Source of the DNA: CAYGYG01 sp964354155
GTDB lineage: Bacteria > Hydrothermota > Tepidihabitantia > SM23-42 > CAYGYG01
Length of the DNA: 64,000 bases
Assembly (NCBI GenBank): GCA_964354155.1
Contig: CAYGYG010000011.1
Span: 1-64,000 of the forward strand
Direction: 5' to 3'
The translations under genes and the position numbers were made by a program. The notes under the pieces were generated by a model that ran no database searches, was not told the DNA's origin, and saw nothing but the letters and a program-made list of their open reading frames with translations. Below, in pieces: positions 42,491 through 51,248 of the stretch; position 1 is the first letter of the stretch; each line of letters begins with the position of its first letter.

Positions 42491-45400
42491 GGTCTCCCCC
42501 TTCTTCACGGCCATTCTCGCTTTCGCCTGATGGACAAATGCCTCGATCCTCATGCGGTCTGTGGCATGCGCCAGTCCGTCAAATGACAGCACCAGAAGGG
42601 GAAAATCTCCGTGGTCTTCCTTCAGCTTCTTATACATGGTGGTGACGATGTTGCCCGGCATGCAGGTGAAGGGCATGACGTTGATCACGCCGCCCGCACC
42701 GGTCTTGATGAAATCCAGCGTCTTGCCGACACTCAGGATCGCCTCGCCCTCAAAGCTGTCGTGAATGTAGGGAGCGGCGTCTTCGATCAACTTCTCTTCT
42801 GATGTCTCAGACGGTAAGCCCAAACGCCGGCAGATCTTGTGTTCCTCATGACGCATCACGGCATCGACCAGCCGATTGACATAGTGCCGTCTTAGTTCGC
42901 GTCGTATCCAGGACCGCCTTATCCTTGTGAAGTTGGTGTAGAGAAACCATTCGGTAATCGGCGGCAGAAGAACCTCGCAACCCAGTGTTTCCAGAGTCTT
43001 CACCAGGTAGTTGTTGCTGAAACGATGGGCCCGCACGAAAATTTCGCCGACAATCCCGATTCGGGGCACGCAAGCAGGGTGCGCCGGGATCGCGGCAAAA
43101 TCGTCCCGCGCCCGCTCCAACAGAGGATGGATACTCCGGCCATGCTCAATGCAGCCGCACAAATCCCGCAGGTACTGATCATACAGCTGCTGGGCCATGC
43201 CCGGGTCGTCCTCATAGGGCCTGATGCGGCGCGCCAGGCGGTCGATACCGTCGACGGCGGCCAAACCTTGCCACATCCGGTAGACAAACCGGTAACCTAA
43301 CGGCCCGAGATCCTCGTAGAGCGTCGGCCCTTGATTCGGAGCGTAAATCGGCACTTGCTTGAAACCGACCTCATCAAGAATGAGCCGATGTAGACGGTGG
43401 TACTGACCAAACCGGCACGGTCCGCTCCCCTGGGGCATGAAAAACGCGGACCGCTCCGGGTCAAAATCGGGTCGCCTGGTGGCTCGAATCATGTCGCCGG
43501 CGGTGACGATAGCCGGGAAACACTCCCGGCCCGACGTCAAGGCGCGCCCTAAGACCAGGGTCTCGTTGTTCGACTCTTCCATGACTTCGCTTTCGACGCC
43601 GACCGAGTGCAGGGCCGCATTCAGAACCTGAGCATGGTCGCACATATTGGGGATGTAGATCGTGCGCCCCTTCCGGATCGTCTTGTCAGTCCTGATGGCG
43701 CGGGGATGCCCGACCGGGCTCTTCCCTCTGATGCTGTCGAGAAAAGCCTCCAGTCGCGTAACCAGGCCGGCGTCCGCCGAATGCTCGTCCAGCTCCAGCA
43801 ACAAAAACGGCTTATCGCCCATCAATTCCTTAAAAAACCTGACCAGGAATGAATCCGGCCCGCACGAGAAATTAGACAGATAGACCGCATGGAGTCGCGG
43901 GTCTTGTCTTATCACTGAACTCGCCGCCAGCAGCCTCCGACCATAATGCCAGTACATGTCCCGAAATTCGGTGCTGATCTCATCGTAGACTAAAGGCAGG
44001 AAGTCAACCGGCAGGGCCGGTATCCCAAGCTGACCAATCTTCTTGGGTAGATCGAGATTGACGCCCATGTCATACCCATTGTAGGGCCGGCTCACCACGA
44101 CGAAAGCCGTCTCCCCGATTGCACCAAGGGCGTCACGCCCGAGGTCCATTACTTCCTGATTCACCTTTTCATGATAAGTCCACGCTTCGCTAACCGCGTT
44201 CCGGACGGCACGTTCTTTGACGCCGAACCGGCGCAGTGCTTCAAAAAAGGACCTGACCGCGTGGCGCATCGGACGGTCGAAACTGAAGACCGGAGCGACA
44301 ATGTCGATTCCAGCCAGCTTATCGCACAACCCCGCCCTTACGATGTAAGGCATGGTCTGGACGTACGGGCATACATAGCTGCCGGAAAATCCTTTCTGTT
44401 TATGCACCGTAATGACGCTGGGCATGAAAAGAAGTTTTATCCCGCGCTCGATCAAATTGAGTACGTGCCCGTTGCCGACTTTCACCGGGAAACAAGTCTC
44501 GGTGCCGCTGTACTCGACCCCGAGGTGTGTGATCGACTTGTTGGTCGGCTCGGAAAGCACGACATTGAATCCAAGGCTGGTCAGCACCCGGCTGAAGAAG
44601 GGGAACATCTCGTGGAAGACGAGCGCCCTGGGCACACCGATCGGCGTGCCGGTATTGGCTTCGACCTTGTAGAAGATCTCGTTGCGCTGCTTGAAGTAGT
44701 CGGGCCGAGTCGTCTTCTGCTCCGTTTCGCGCTGCTCATACCGTTCGCAGCGGCCGCCGTAGTAGATCGGTTTCTCACCCGTAACCTCGACCACGTTTAC
44801 ATCGCACAGATTGCTGCACTTGCTGCACTCGAAGGTGTGGGTCTGGCACGGCTGCTGAGTCCGCGCAAAGCCTTTGAAGGCGGTGGCACCGCCGTTGATA
44901 TGATCCCGGGCAATCATCGCAACCCCGATCGCACCGGTCACATCGAAGTTGTCGGGCACCACGACCTTCCGCCCCAAAACGTGCTCGAACGCCGAAATCA
45001 CAGCCTTGTTCGCCGCCACACCGCCCTGAAAGAGAATCCGGCGCCCGATCTTCTTGCCCTGGACGACTCGGTTGAGGTAGTTTTCGGCAATCGAGTAGGC
45101 AAGCCCGGCCAGCACATCCGCCTTCCCGGTAAAGAGCTGCTGCTGCTGCAGCATCTCCGATTCCATGAAAACGGTACAGCGTTCGCCAAGATAGACCGGC
45201 GCCTTCGACTCGAGTGCGGTCGCCCCGAAATCCTCGATAACCGTGTCAAGAATCTTGGCCTGCTCCTCAAGGAATGAGCCGGTACCAGCGGCACAAATCT
45301 TATTCATCTCAAAGTCGACCACAACGCCGTTCTCCAAACTGACGTACTTTGAATCCTGCCCCCCGATCTCGAAGATCGTGTCGACGGTCGGGTCGAAGTG

Positions 45401-46564
45401 TACTGCGGCCGTCGCCTGCGCGGTTATCTCGTTCTTGATGACATCGGCCCCAACGAAATCACCTGCTAAGTATCGCCCGGAACCGGTTGTGCCCACGGCC
45501 GCGATCTCAACGCGGTCACCAAGCTCAAGGTTAAGTTGTTCCAGACCCGTCTTCACGGCCCGGATCGGATCGCCCTGGGTCCAAAGGTAGGAGCGGCTCA
45601 ACACGCGGTTTGAGTCATCCACCACGACCAAGTTCGTACTGACCGAACCGACGTCGATGCCCAGGTAGCCTTTTACCCGCTTCGAGGGCGACTCGTGATG
45701 CCGCTTCGGCAGTGAAATCCCGTGGCCGTCAAGCGGCGGCAGGCGCCGCGTCGGCCGCGGTTTTATCATATACTCGCGCAGCCGCGCAAAACCTTCGAAT
45801 CTTCTAAACTGACCGCTCTTCTCGGCATAGCGCCAGCTGCCGATTGCGCCCAGGCAGTTGAAATGCTCCGGTACGACGAGTTCGCCGGGCTCCAGGCCGA
45901 GTACTGTTTCAAACGCCCGCACCAAACCACGGTTAGCGGCCACGCCGCCGATGAAGCCGATTGGCCTCTCGAACCTCTTGCCCTTGGCAATGACACTCTT
46001 GAAATTCCTGGCCAGGGCCCGGCAGACTCCGGCGATGATATCGACCATCGGGGTTCCGATCTGCTGCAGGTGAATCATGTCACTTTTGGCGAACACCGAG
46101 CAACGACCCGCGATCCGCGCCGGGCTTGTCGAATCCAGGGCACGCCGCGCGAACTCCTCGATCGTAAGGTTCAGGCGGTGCGCCTGCTGATCCAGGAAGA
46201 TGCCGGTGCCCGCCGCGCAGATCGTGTTGGTTGTAAAATCCTTGAGGTCGCCATCAAGAATGAAGAGTTTGGAGTCTTCGCCCCCAATCTCGATCACGGT
46301 TTTCAGCGCGGGCGCGGCGGACTTGATGCCCTCGACCGCGGCAACAATCTCATTGACGACGAGTCCGCCGATCAGTTCGCCCAATAGGGCGCTACCGCCG
46401 CCGGTCAGGGCCAGGTTGTCCACGCCGTCCCCGTCTTTCAGGAGTTCAAGCAGCAGGTTGAGAGGCCGGCCCCGGTGGCGATGATATGCGACACTGCGCA
46501 GCTGCCCGCCTTCGAAAAAGGCCAGCTTGAGGCTTACTGATCCGACGTCCAGGCCAAGGTTCAT
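42464..46564 (-). CDS. giant 2-hydroxyacyl-CoA dehydratase activase with dehydratase-like domain
   Basis: 1366 residues. Two BadF/BcrA-type ATPase domains come first (about 1-260, GLDVGSVSLKLAFF; about 297-560, GIDVGSVSTNLVVV). Both keep the iron-sulfur cysteines seen in HgdC-type activators: CAAGTGIFLDQQA with GRCSVFAKSD, and CAAGTGSFLEEQA with ERCTVFMESE. A cysteine-rich DUF2229 region (FECSKCSNLCDV, GGRCERYEQRE) and a 2-hydroxyglutaryl-CoA dehydratase D-like domain follow. Such proteins are found in anaerobes, where an ATP-driven single-electron transfer is assumed; the substrate of this stand-alone class is unknown. No hgdA/hgdB-like partner genes are nearby. Confidence 0.92.
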   Translation of the reverse strand: MNLGLDVGSVSLKLAFFEGGQLRSVAYHRHRGRPLNLLLELLKDGDGVDNLALTGGGSALLGELIGGLVVNEIVAAVEGIKSAAPALKTVIEIGGEDSKLFILDGDLKDFTTNTICAAGTGIFLDQQAHRLNLTIEEFARRALDSTSPARIAGRCSVFAKSDMIHLQQIGTPMVDIIAGVCRALARNFKSVIAKGKRFERPIGFIGGVAANRGLVRAFETVLGLEPGELVVPEHFNCLGAIGSWRYAEKSGQFRRFEGFARLREYMIKPRPTRRLPPLDGHGISLPKRHHESPSKRVKGYLGIDVGSVSTNLVVVDDSNRVLSRSYLWTQGDPIRAVKTGLEQLNLELGDRVEIAAVGTTGSGRYLAGDFVGADVIKNEITAQATAAVHFDPTVDTIFEIGGQDSKYVSLENGVVVDFEMNKICAAGTGSFLEEQAKILDTVIEDFGATALESKAPVYLGERCTVFMESEMLQQQQLFTGKADVLAGLAYSIAENYLNRVVQGKKIGRRILFQGGVAANKAVISAFEHVLGRKVVVPDNFDVTGAIGVAMIARDHINGGATAFKGFARTQQPCQTHTFECSKCSNLCDVNVVEVTGEKPIYYGGRCERYEQRETEQKTTRPDYFKQRNEIFYKVEANTGTPIGVPRALVFHEMFPFFSRVLTSLGFNVVLSEPTNKSITHLGVEYSGTETCFPVKVGNGHVLNLIERGIKLLFMPSVITVHKQKGFSGSYVCPYVQTMPYIVRAGLCDKLAGIDIVAPVFSFDRPMRHAVRSFFEALRRFGVKERAVRNAVSEAWTYHEKVNQEVMDLGRDALGAIGETAFVVVSRPYNGYDMGVNLDLPKKIGQLGIPALPVDFLPLVYDEISTEFRDMYWHYGRRLLAASSVIRQDPRLHAVYLSNFSCGPDSFLVRFFKELMGDKPFLLLELDEHSADAGLVTRLEAFLDSIRGKSPVGHPRAIRTDKTIRKGRTIYIPNMCDHAQVLNAALHSVGVESEVMEESNNETLVLGRALTSGRECFPAIVTAGDMIRATRRPDFDPERSAFFMPQGSGPCRFGQYHRLHRLILDEVGFKQVPIYAPNQGPTLYEDLGPLGYRFVYRMWQGLAAVDGIDRLARRIRPYEDDPGMAQQLYDQYLRDLCGCIEHGRSIHPLLERARDDFAAIPAHPACVPRIGIVGEIFVRAHRFSNNYLVKTLETLGCEVLLPPITEWFLYTNFTRIRRSWIRRELRRHYVNRLVDAVMRHEEHKICRRLGLPSETSEEKLIEDAAPYIHDSFEGEAILSVGKTLDFIKTGAGGVINVMPFTCMPGNIVTTMYKKLKEDHGDFPLLVLSFDGLAHATDRMRIEAFVHQAKARMAVKKGETGRSTRADG

Positions 46565-46614
46565 TCTTGATCTTCCTTGATAATCATATTAGATTAGGCG
46601 ACCGCCAAGCTTTA

Positions 46615-46642
46615 ATTCTATACACATTGTCTTGAGTGTCAA
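46615..46642 (-). promoter_or_regulatory. promoter of the activase gene (leadered)
   Basis: Minus strand TTGACA (46637-46642), 16 bp, TAGAAT (46615-46620); about 50 nt to the ATG, with AAGGA about 9 nt before it. Confidence 0.8.
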
Positions 46643-46704
46643 GCAACCATCCGAACGAACCGATGCAGACGGATTGCAGCAGATGCAGACGGATCTCCTT
46701 CAGC

Positions 46705-46748
46705 AGCAAGGAAGCAGCAAGTAGAGAGAAGCGAGTAGAGAGAACAAG
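46705..46748. repeat. AGTAGAGAG/GCGAGTAG periodic repeat
   Basis: Degenerate units related by complement to the CTACTCG array at 38833. The wider stretch 46640-46900 also contains ATGCAGACGGAT and GATCAG units of the dispersed families and no gene. Confidence 0.5.
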
Positions 46749-46904
46749 ACAGATGATGGCCGATGCTTGAAGCCACATACCGGATGCTTCTAGACTCTGG
46801 CTTCTAACTTCCCGCTGATTTGCTGGCCTGCTGATATTCTGCCCACTGATTCCCTGATCCTCTGATCAGCTTGCCTGGTGGCATCCGTCTGCATCACGCT
46901 CTCC

Positions 46905-46946
46905 ATAAAAAACCAACCCGGCCGCAGCCCGAAGGCCGCGACCGGG
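46905..46946 (-). terminator. intrinsic terminator on the minus strand
   Basis: Read on the minus strand, a 13-bp stem with two wobble pairs (CCCGGTCGCGGCC / GGCTGCGGCCGGG) closes a UUCG tetraloop and is followed by TTGGTTTTTT. It would stop leftward transcripts just before the activase promoter. Confidence 0.85.
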
Positions 46947-47036
46947 AGGGGGAGTTGTGCCAGTTTATCCAAGATTGTCCATTTGTCAACTACTATTTTC
47001 GCATTATGCGAGATATTATTCTGAGCGAAAGTGGTC

Positions 47037-47064
47037 TTGACATTAGGGCCGGCTTCATTAGAAT
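47037..47064 (+). promoter_or_regulatory. promoter of the 186-residue helical protein gene (leadered)
   Basis: TTGACA (47037-47042), 16 bp, TAGAAT (47059-47064), then AAGGAG 6 nt before the ATG at 47084. Confidence 0.85.
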
Positions 47065-47083
47065 AGGGCTCAAGGAGCGTGTG

Positions 47084-47644
47084 ATGCCATTTGACGACAT
47101 GGAAGACACTGAAAAGGGGCCGTTTTGTAAGCCGTTTGGTCAGCTCTTCTACGACAATCTCGAGAAGATGCCTTCGTTTCAGATCATCGAGGCTTACCTG
47201 GCATGTTTGGTTGAGGCTCAGGAGCGGATCAATCGCGCCATTGCCATCCTTGAAGGAACGCTCAAGAAAGGGACTGACCATCTGAAAGAAATCAACAAAC
47301 CCGCCGAGCTACAGTTCTACTTCGGCAAAATCACCAATTCCCGGGGAGCAGTCGAGACAGAAATCGAACACCTGTCTCAGAATCGGCGGGCCCTGGACAA
47401 CCTTATCGCCGCGTATTCCGAGAAAGGAATCCTTGGGACCCCCCTCAAGGAGTTCATGACCACATTTGATGCCGAGTACGCCATAAGGGTGGAGAAGAAG
47501 AAGGCCGATTCTGAGGAGCTTTACTCGGTCGACATCAAGGCAACCGACCTGGCCGAATGCACCGGCTTTGAGCATCTCAATAAGGTCATGACCGGATATC
47601 TGTTGAAGAAGCTCTTAAGAAAGCCCGAAGCCGCAGGCCGCTAG
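47084..47644 (+). CDS. helical protein of unknown function
   Basis: 186 residues from the ATG at 47084, selected for its AAGGAG site; the longer open frame begins upstream of the promoter. The sequence is mostly helical and charged (LVEAQERINRAIAILEGTLKKGTDHLKEI; VETEIEHLSQNRRALDNLIAAY), likely a coiled-coil or helical bundle, with an ending (LNKVMTGYLLKKLLRK) that is amphipathic. No signal peptide, cysteine motif or known domain is recognised. It is isolated: the upstream gene is divergent and the downstream one converges on it. Confidence 0.7.
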   Translation: MPFDDMEDTEKGPFCKPFGQLFYDNLEKMPSFQIIEAYLACLVEAQERINRAIAILEGTLKKGTDHLKEINKPAELQFYFGKITNSRGAVETEIEHLSQNRRALDNLIAAYSEKGILGTPLKEFMTTFDAEYAIRVEKKKADSEELYSVDIKATDLAECTGFEHLNKVMTGYLLKKLLRKPEAAGR

Positions 47645-47697
47645 TGTCATGTCTCGCAAGCTCGTTTACCGAAGCTTGACTCTAGGGACATGACACT
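47643..47697. repeat. 11-bp perfect inverted repeat after the helical-protein gene
   Basis: AGTGTCATGTC (47643-47653) pairs with GACATGACACT (47687-47697); the left arm includes the stop codon of the upstream gene. Two smaller hairpins follow, GGGGC-TCC-GCCCC near 47703 and CCGCC-TTA-GGCGG near 47738. No clear T-tract. Confidence 0.6.
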
Positions 47698-47852
47698 TCC
47701 AAAGGGGCTCCGCCCCTATGGCGCTTACTTCGTTTCCGCCTTAGGCGGATTACCCCAAAGGCGCGGGGACGCTTCTTCCCCACACCCCTTCAGTGTGCTA
47801 CTAACAACCTTTCTTACATATAGATTATCTATAGAGCAGCACACTAGCCCCG

Positions 47853-48608
47853 CTATTCAAGCTCGAAGCTTACCGATACTCGAGCATTGATCGTTATCTG
47901 GCCCGGTGCCACCGTGCTTTCGTCCGAGCCGGGCGCCCCGCCGCCCCCAACGTTCTGAACCACGTTCTGGGCCATTGCCCCTCCCCAGCGTGAACCCCAC
48001 CAGCTGCCGTAGTATGACCACCAGTTAGCGTATTCTTCTTTTATTTCGTGCGGACGACCCACCTTCTGGCCCAGTTCACCCGCCAGCGCGGTCGCCTTCT
48101 CCTTTGCCGCACGAATCGCAAGGGCCCGAGCTTGATCTTTATGCTTGCGCAGTTCGGTGGTCCGGAATTGGACACCGTGCAGGTAGTTTACGCCCTGCTT
48201 GAGCACCTGGGTCAGCAGCTCTTCAAAACGGGTAATCTGTTTCAGGGTAATCTTGACTTGCTTGCGGACCGAGTACCCCTTGAGACTCTCGGGCTCGCGT
48301 TCATCCCAGCGGGCGTACCTTGGTTCGATCTCAAGGTAGTCGGTCTGAACATACCTCGGCTCGATATTGAAATCCCGGGTGACGCGCATGACATTTCTGA
48401 ACGTCTCGTCATTCCGTTTCTTGGCAAGATCCAGGTCCTTGTCCCAGGTCTCGATTCCCAATGTCACGATCACCTCATCTGGGACCACTTTCACATCGGC
48501 ATCACCGGTAACGGTAACGAGACGTGGCTCAGGCTTTTCCCCGGCCGCCGCCAGGGAAAAAGCAAACACCATCATCACAAGCAAACTAACGCAAAGCGAT
48601 TTCTGCAT
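47853..48608 (-). CDS. SIMPL domain (DUF541) secreted protein
   Basis: 251 residues. A signal peptide (about 1-22) is followed by the SIMPL domain: RLVTVTGDADVKVVPDEVIVTLGIETWDKDLDLAKKRND, the central YSVRKQVKITLKQITRFEELLTQVLKQGVNYLHGVQFRTTE, and ARALAIRAAKEKATALAGELGQKVG. A glycine/tryptophan-rich stretch (WWSYYGSWWGSRWGGA) near the C-terminus is an addition to the usual domain. DUF541 proteins form periplasmic or surface oligomers and their role is not known. AAGGAGG lies 6 nt before the ATG. It follows the C25-like gene by 48 nt in the same operon. Confidence 0.85.
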   Translation of the reverse strand: MQKSLCVSLLVMMVFAFSLAAAGEKPEPRLVTVTGDADVKVVPDEVIVTLGIETWDKDLDLAKKRNDETFRNVMRVTRDFNIEPRYVQTDYLEIEPRYARWDEREPESLKGYSVRKQVKITLKQITRFEELLTQVLKQGVNYLHGVQFRTTELRKHKDQARALAIRAAKEKATALAGELGQKVGRPHEIKEEYANWWSYYGSWWGSRWGGAMAQNVVQNVGGGGAPGSDESTVAPGQITINARVSVSFELE

Positions 48609-48656
48609 TTCAGCCTCCTTAATAGGAAAAGATCCGCCCCGGGCGTAAGACCAGAC

Positions 48657-50915
48657 TTATGGAACGACAACCACCTTTTGACGCACGAGCCGCCGGCCGT
48701 TGATGCTGATATCGGCGAAGTAAACCCCGGCCGCCAGGCCGCGCACGCTCAATTCCATCAAGCCATGACCGGCGACCGTCCTTGGCACCACAGATCGCGC
48801 CGCCCGGCCGGTAACACTGTAGAGAACGGCTTCTAACCGTCCGGTACCGGGCAGGTCATACTCGATCTTCAATGACCAGGCAGCGACGGTATTCAGCATC
48901 CTAACCCCAGCGGAACGAATTGACTCTCCCCTGCCCTCCGCGATTCCGACGGTGCAACTGCTTTCGTAGGGCAGATGGTCCTTGGCACTGACCGTCACGA
49001 GCATGACGCCGCTCGTGGCCGGATTGATCGCCAGCACTGCGTTACCCGAGGCGTCGGTCCGGGCCCGGGCATAGACTTCATCATCTTTCCACAGGCAGAC
49101 CAGCGCATTGGCCAGGGGATTTCCCCCGGAGCGAACCAAAACCGGATAGGTCTGGAGACCTACCGGCACCGGATCTGGATGACTCACCTCCATGGCCTGC
49201 GGCCTGGTGCTCCACATCGGCAATTCCGGATCACCAAGAAGATTCAGCTCATAGTAGCACCAGCGCCATGCCGGCTGGTTGAATGCGTTGTTCCGGTAGA
49301 CAGCTTTGGATACCGCATGGCAGCGGCCGATCTCGAAGAGCGAATCGCGGTTAAAAAAACACTGGTAGAAAGAATAGTTGAAATGCTCCGATGTGTTCAT
49401 CCAGCCCTCGCGCGAGTTGAAGATCCCGGCCACTGCCCCGCCGATTGGCGCATTCATGAAATTCTCTGCGTAGCAGTCTCCGTTGACCGTGCCCAGGTCA
49501 AAGGCGCCGATCCGACGCGTGATTGCGGTACCGATGGCAAATTTCAGCATGTTATCGAGACTGCAGGCATCAACGCTGTTGTGATAGTTGAGGAATCCGT
49601 TTTCGTCGCCGGCCGACACGTGATTGACGAAACCGACGCCGGCTCGCAGTGTGTCCGTGCAAGAACCGCGGTTCAGGTTGCCCAGGGACGCATAGAGCTT
49701 GATCGTCGTCCAAAGCGGGACCGGGGGAATACGTCCAATGCTGTCGTTGATGGTATTGTCACTGATCCCGGTACACAGCAGCATTCTGACCATGTAGTCG
49801 GGGTCCGGGGCCTTTTCGTACGTCGAGACCTTGCCGACGAAGACCGTCGCCTGGCTCACCGCATCGATCGACGCGCGCCCCAGGTAGACATCCTGGTACA
49901 GATCGACCGTATCGCCGTTGAAGGGAAACTCGCCGAAGATATTATTGCGGTTGCCGTCATACGACCACTGCATGTCGGCAAAGTAAAGATCGCACGGAAT
50001 GTACTCGCTCGTGCCGCCCACCGTGGCATAACAAGTCCGAAGAGGTACTTCCGCAATGTCACCGGCCAGCAATACCCACTTGATCCCTTTGGTCTGCCAG
50101 TAATCCCGAACACAGTTCCGAACCTTCTCCGCATTGTCCCGGCCAGGATATCGGGGGTAGATCGAATCGGTTCCGACGATCTTGGTGTAGTAACCCTTCT
50201 TGGTTCGCCAATAGGCGAGCGGCTCCAGGTCGGTAACAAAGGCCGGGTCCGTTATTATCAGGTAGTCACAGCTGTCGCGCGGCATTGCCCGAGTTGAAGG
50301 ACGCCACGGTATCACATCCTCAGGATTGAGCACGAGTCTTTGAACATCCTCCCCAAACACCTCAACCTGACTTTTTGATAAGACTACCCGTTCATGCCGC
50401 CCTTCCTCATAGGTCAACTTGACGGTGAGCTCGGTATAGAACCGGAGCTTCTGCTCGGCCGGAATATATTGCACCGGATAGACAAAGACCCCGGCAATCC
50501 GGTAACCGCTCATACACCCGGTCGGCACAAAACTCGCGAGCTTACCCGGATAGGGTGCGTTCGAGCTGTAGACCGCCGGATTGGGACCAACAAAGGCAGC
50601 ACCCGGGATCTCGGAAAGCGGCAGGGCCGGCTGGGCCGGAAAGATGTTGAAGGAGCCCGGAATGTCTTTGATCTGATAGCTTATCACCTCAATCCCGGTG
50701 ACCTCCGCGGTCGGCGGCACCAATAGACTGTAGGAAAGCTCCGGCAGCGACGGATTACCTGGATGGCTAGTGTACAAACACCCGGGTATTCGGACGATAT
50801 CAAACTCACGGTTTGTCTCAATGGTTATGTCGGCGGTTTCAAAACGAATCGTTTTGACGATACTGCCCGCAGAGAGCAGCGAGGCAACTAAACCGAGAGC
50901 AGCTAATACTCTCAC
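48657..50915 (-). CDS. secreted C25 (gingipain)-like protein with C-terminal sorting-type domain
   Basis: 752 residues from the GTG at 50915, which follows AAGGAG by 5 nt. After a signal peptide comes a propeptide-like beta domain (about 20-185) and the C25 caspase-like fold (DYLIITDPAFVTDLEPLAYWRTKKGYYTKIV; VLLAGDIAEVPLR). The segments where family members have the catalytic His and Cys read VNHVSAGDENG and AITRRIGAFDLG here, so both residues seem lost. The end resembles a T9SS/FlgD-type domain (LKIEYDLPGTGRLEAVLYSVTGRAARSV, GLAAGVYFADI, RQKVVVV). I expect a surface or secreted binding protein instead of a protease, with moderate confidence. Confidence 0.8.
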   Translation of the reverse strand: MRVLAALGLVASLLSAGSIVKTIRFETADITIETNREFDIVRIPGCLYTSHPGNPSLPELSYSLLVPPTAEVTGIEVISYQIKDIPGSFNIFPAQPALPLSEIPGAAFVGPNPAVYSSNAPYPGKLASFVPTGCMSGYRIAGVFVYPVQYIPAEQKLRFYTELTVKLTYEEGRHERVVLSKSQVEVFGEDVQRLVLNPEDVIPWRPSTRAMPRDSCDYLIITDPAFVTDLEPLAYWRTKKGYYTKIVGTDSIYPRYPGRDNAEKVRNCVRDYWQTKGIKWVLLAGDIAEVPLRTCYATVGGTSEYIPCDLYFADMQWSYDGNRNNIFGEFPFNGDTVDLYQDVYLGRASIDAVSQATVFVGKVSTYEKAPDPDYMVRMLLCTGISDNTINDSIGRIPPVPLWTTIKLYASLGNLNRGSCTDTLRAGVGFVNHVSAGDENGFLNYHNSVDACSLDNMLKFAIGTAITRRIGAFDLGTVNGDCYAENFMNAPIGGAVAGIFNSREGWMNTSEHFNYSFYQCFFNRDSLFEIGRCHAVSKAVYRNNAFNQPAWRWCYYELNLLGDPELPMWSTRPQAMEVSHPDPVPVGLQTYPVLVRSGGNPLANALVCLWKDDEVYARARTDASGNAVLAINPATSGVMLVTVSAKDHLPYESSCTVGIAEGRGESIRSAGVRMLNTVAAWSLKIEYDLPGTGRLEAVLYSVTGRAARSVVPRTVAGHGLMELSVRGLAAGVYFADISINGRRLVRQKVVVVP

Positions 50916-50956
50916 ACGATCTCCTTGCCGGGACTTCGGCCCGCACCCACGCACAA

Positions 50957-50984
50957 ATTGTATTCATCATCCTGACCTTGTCAA
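50957..50984 (-). promoter_or_regulatory. promoter of the C25-like/SIMPL operon
   Basis: Minus strand TTGACA (50979-50984), 16 bp, TACAAT (50957-50962), with a leader of about 35 nt carrying AAGGAG. Confidence 0.8.
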
Positions 50985-51087
50985 CGTCAAACCGCGCTGT
51001 CCTACTCTCACTCCCCGATTTGCCCAGCTTGCCCTGGTGCAACATGCTGTCCCTGCGCTTCTGCCAATCATGGACCGAAATCCCTAC

Positions 51088-51123
51088 ACTACGTCAATAC
51101 GACAATTGTCGAAGTGACGTAGT
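51088..51123. repeat. 36-bp two-part palindrome
   Basis: ACTACGTCA pairs exactly with TGACGTAGT, and between them lies the perfect palindrome CGACAATTGTCG flanked by 3-nt mismatched spacers. It lies between the divergent C25-like and queF promoters, about 100 bp from each. Confidence 0.7.
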
Positions 51124-51215
51124 ACAATGGCAGAGCCGGTCGAGGGCAACCGCCTTGGGGCCTGCTGCTCCACCGTAGGGGCAAACACCCATTTGCGCTC
51201 AGCCCAGCTGATGCC

Positions 51216-51243
51216 TTGACAGGCCGCTGAAAACGCGTATACT
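51216..51243 (+). promoter_or_regulatory. queF promoter, leaderless
   Basis: TTGACA (51216-51221), 16 bp, TATACT (51238-51243), 5 nt to the ATG at 51249. No preQ1 riboswitch is possible with this architecture. Confidence 0.88.
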
Positions 51244-51248
51244 CCCCC

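Noticed and set aside
44171..45277. 368-codon plus-strand open frame
   Set aside because: It is antisense to the activase gene, has no domain, promoter or ribosome site, and arises from the codon bias of the real gene.
48975..50297. 440-codon plus-strand open frame
   Set aside because: Antisense to the C25-like gene; composition typical of a shadow frame and no recognisable motif.
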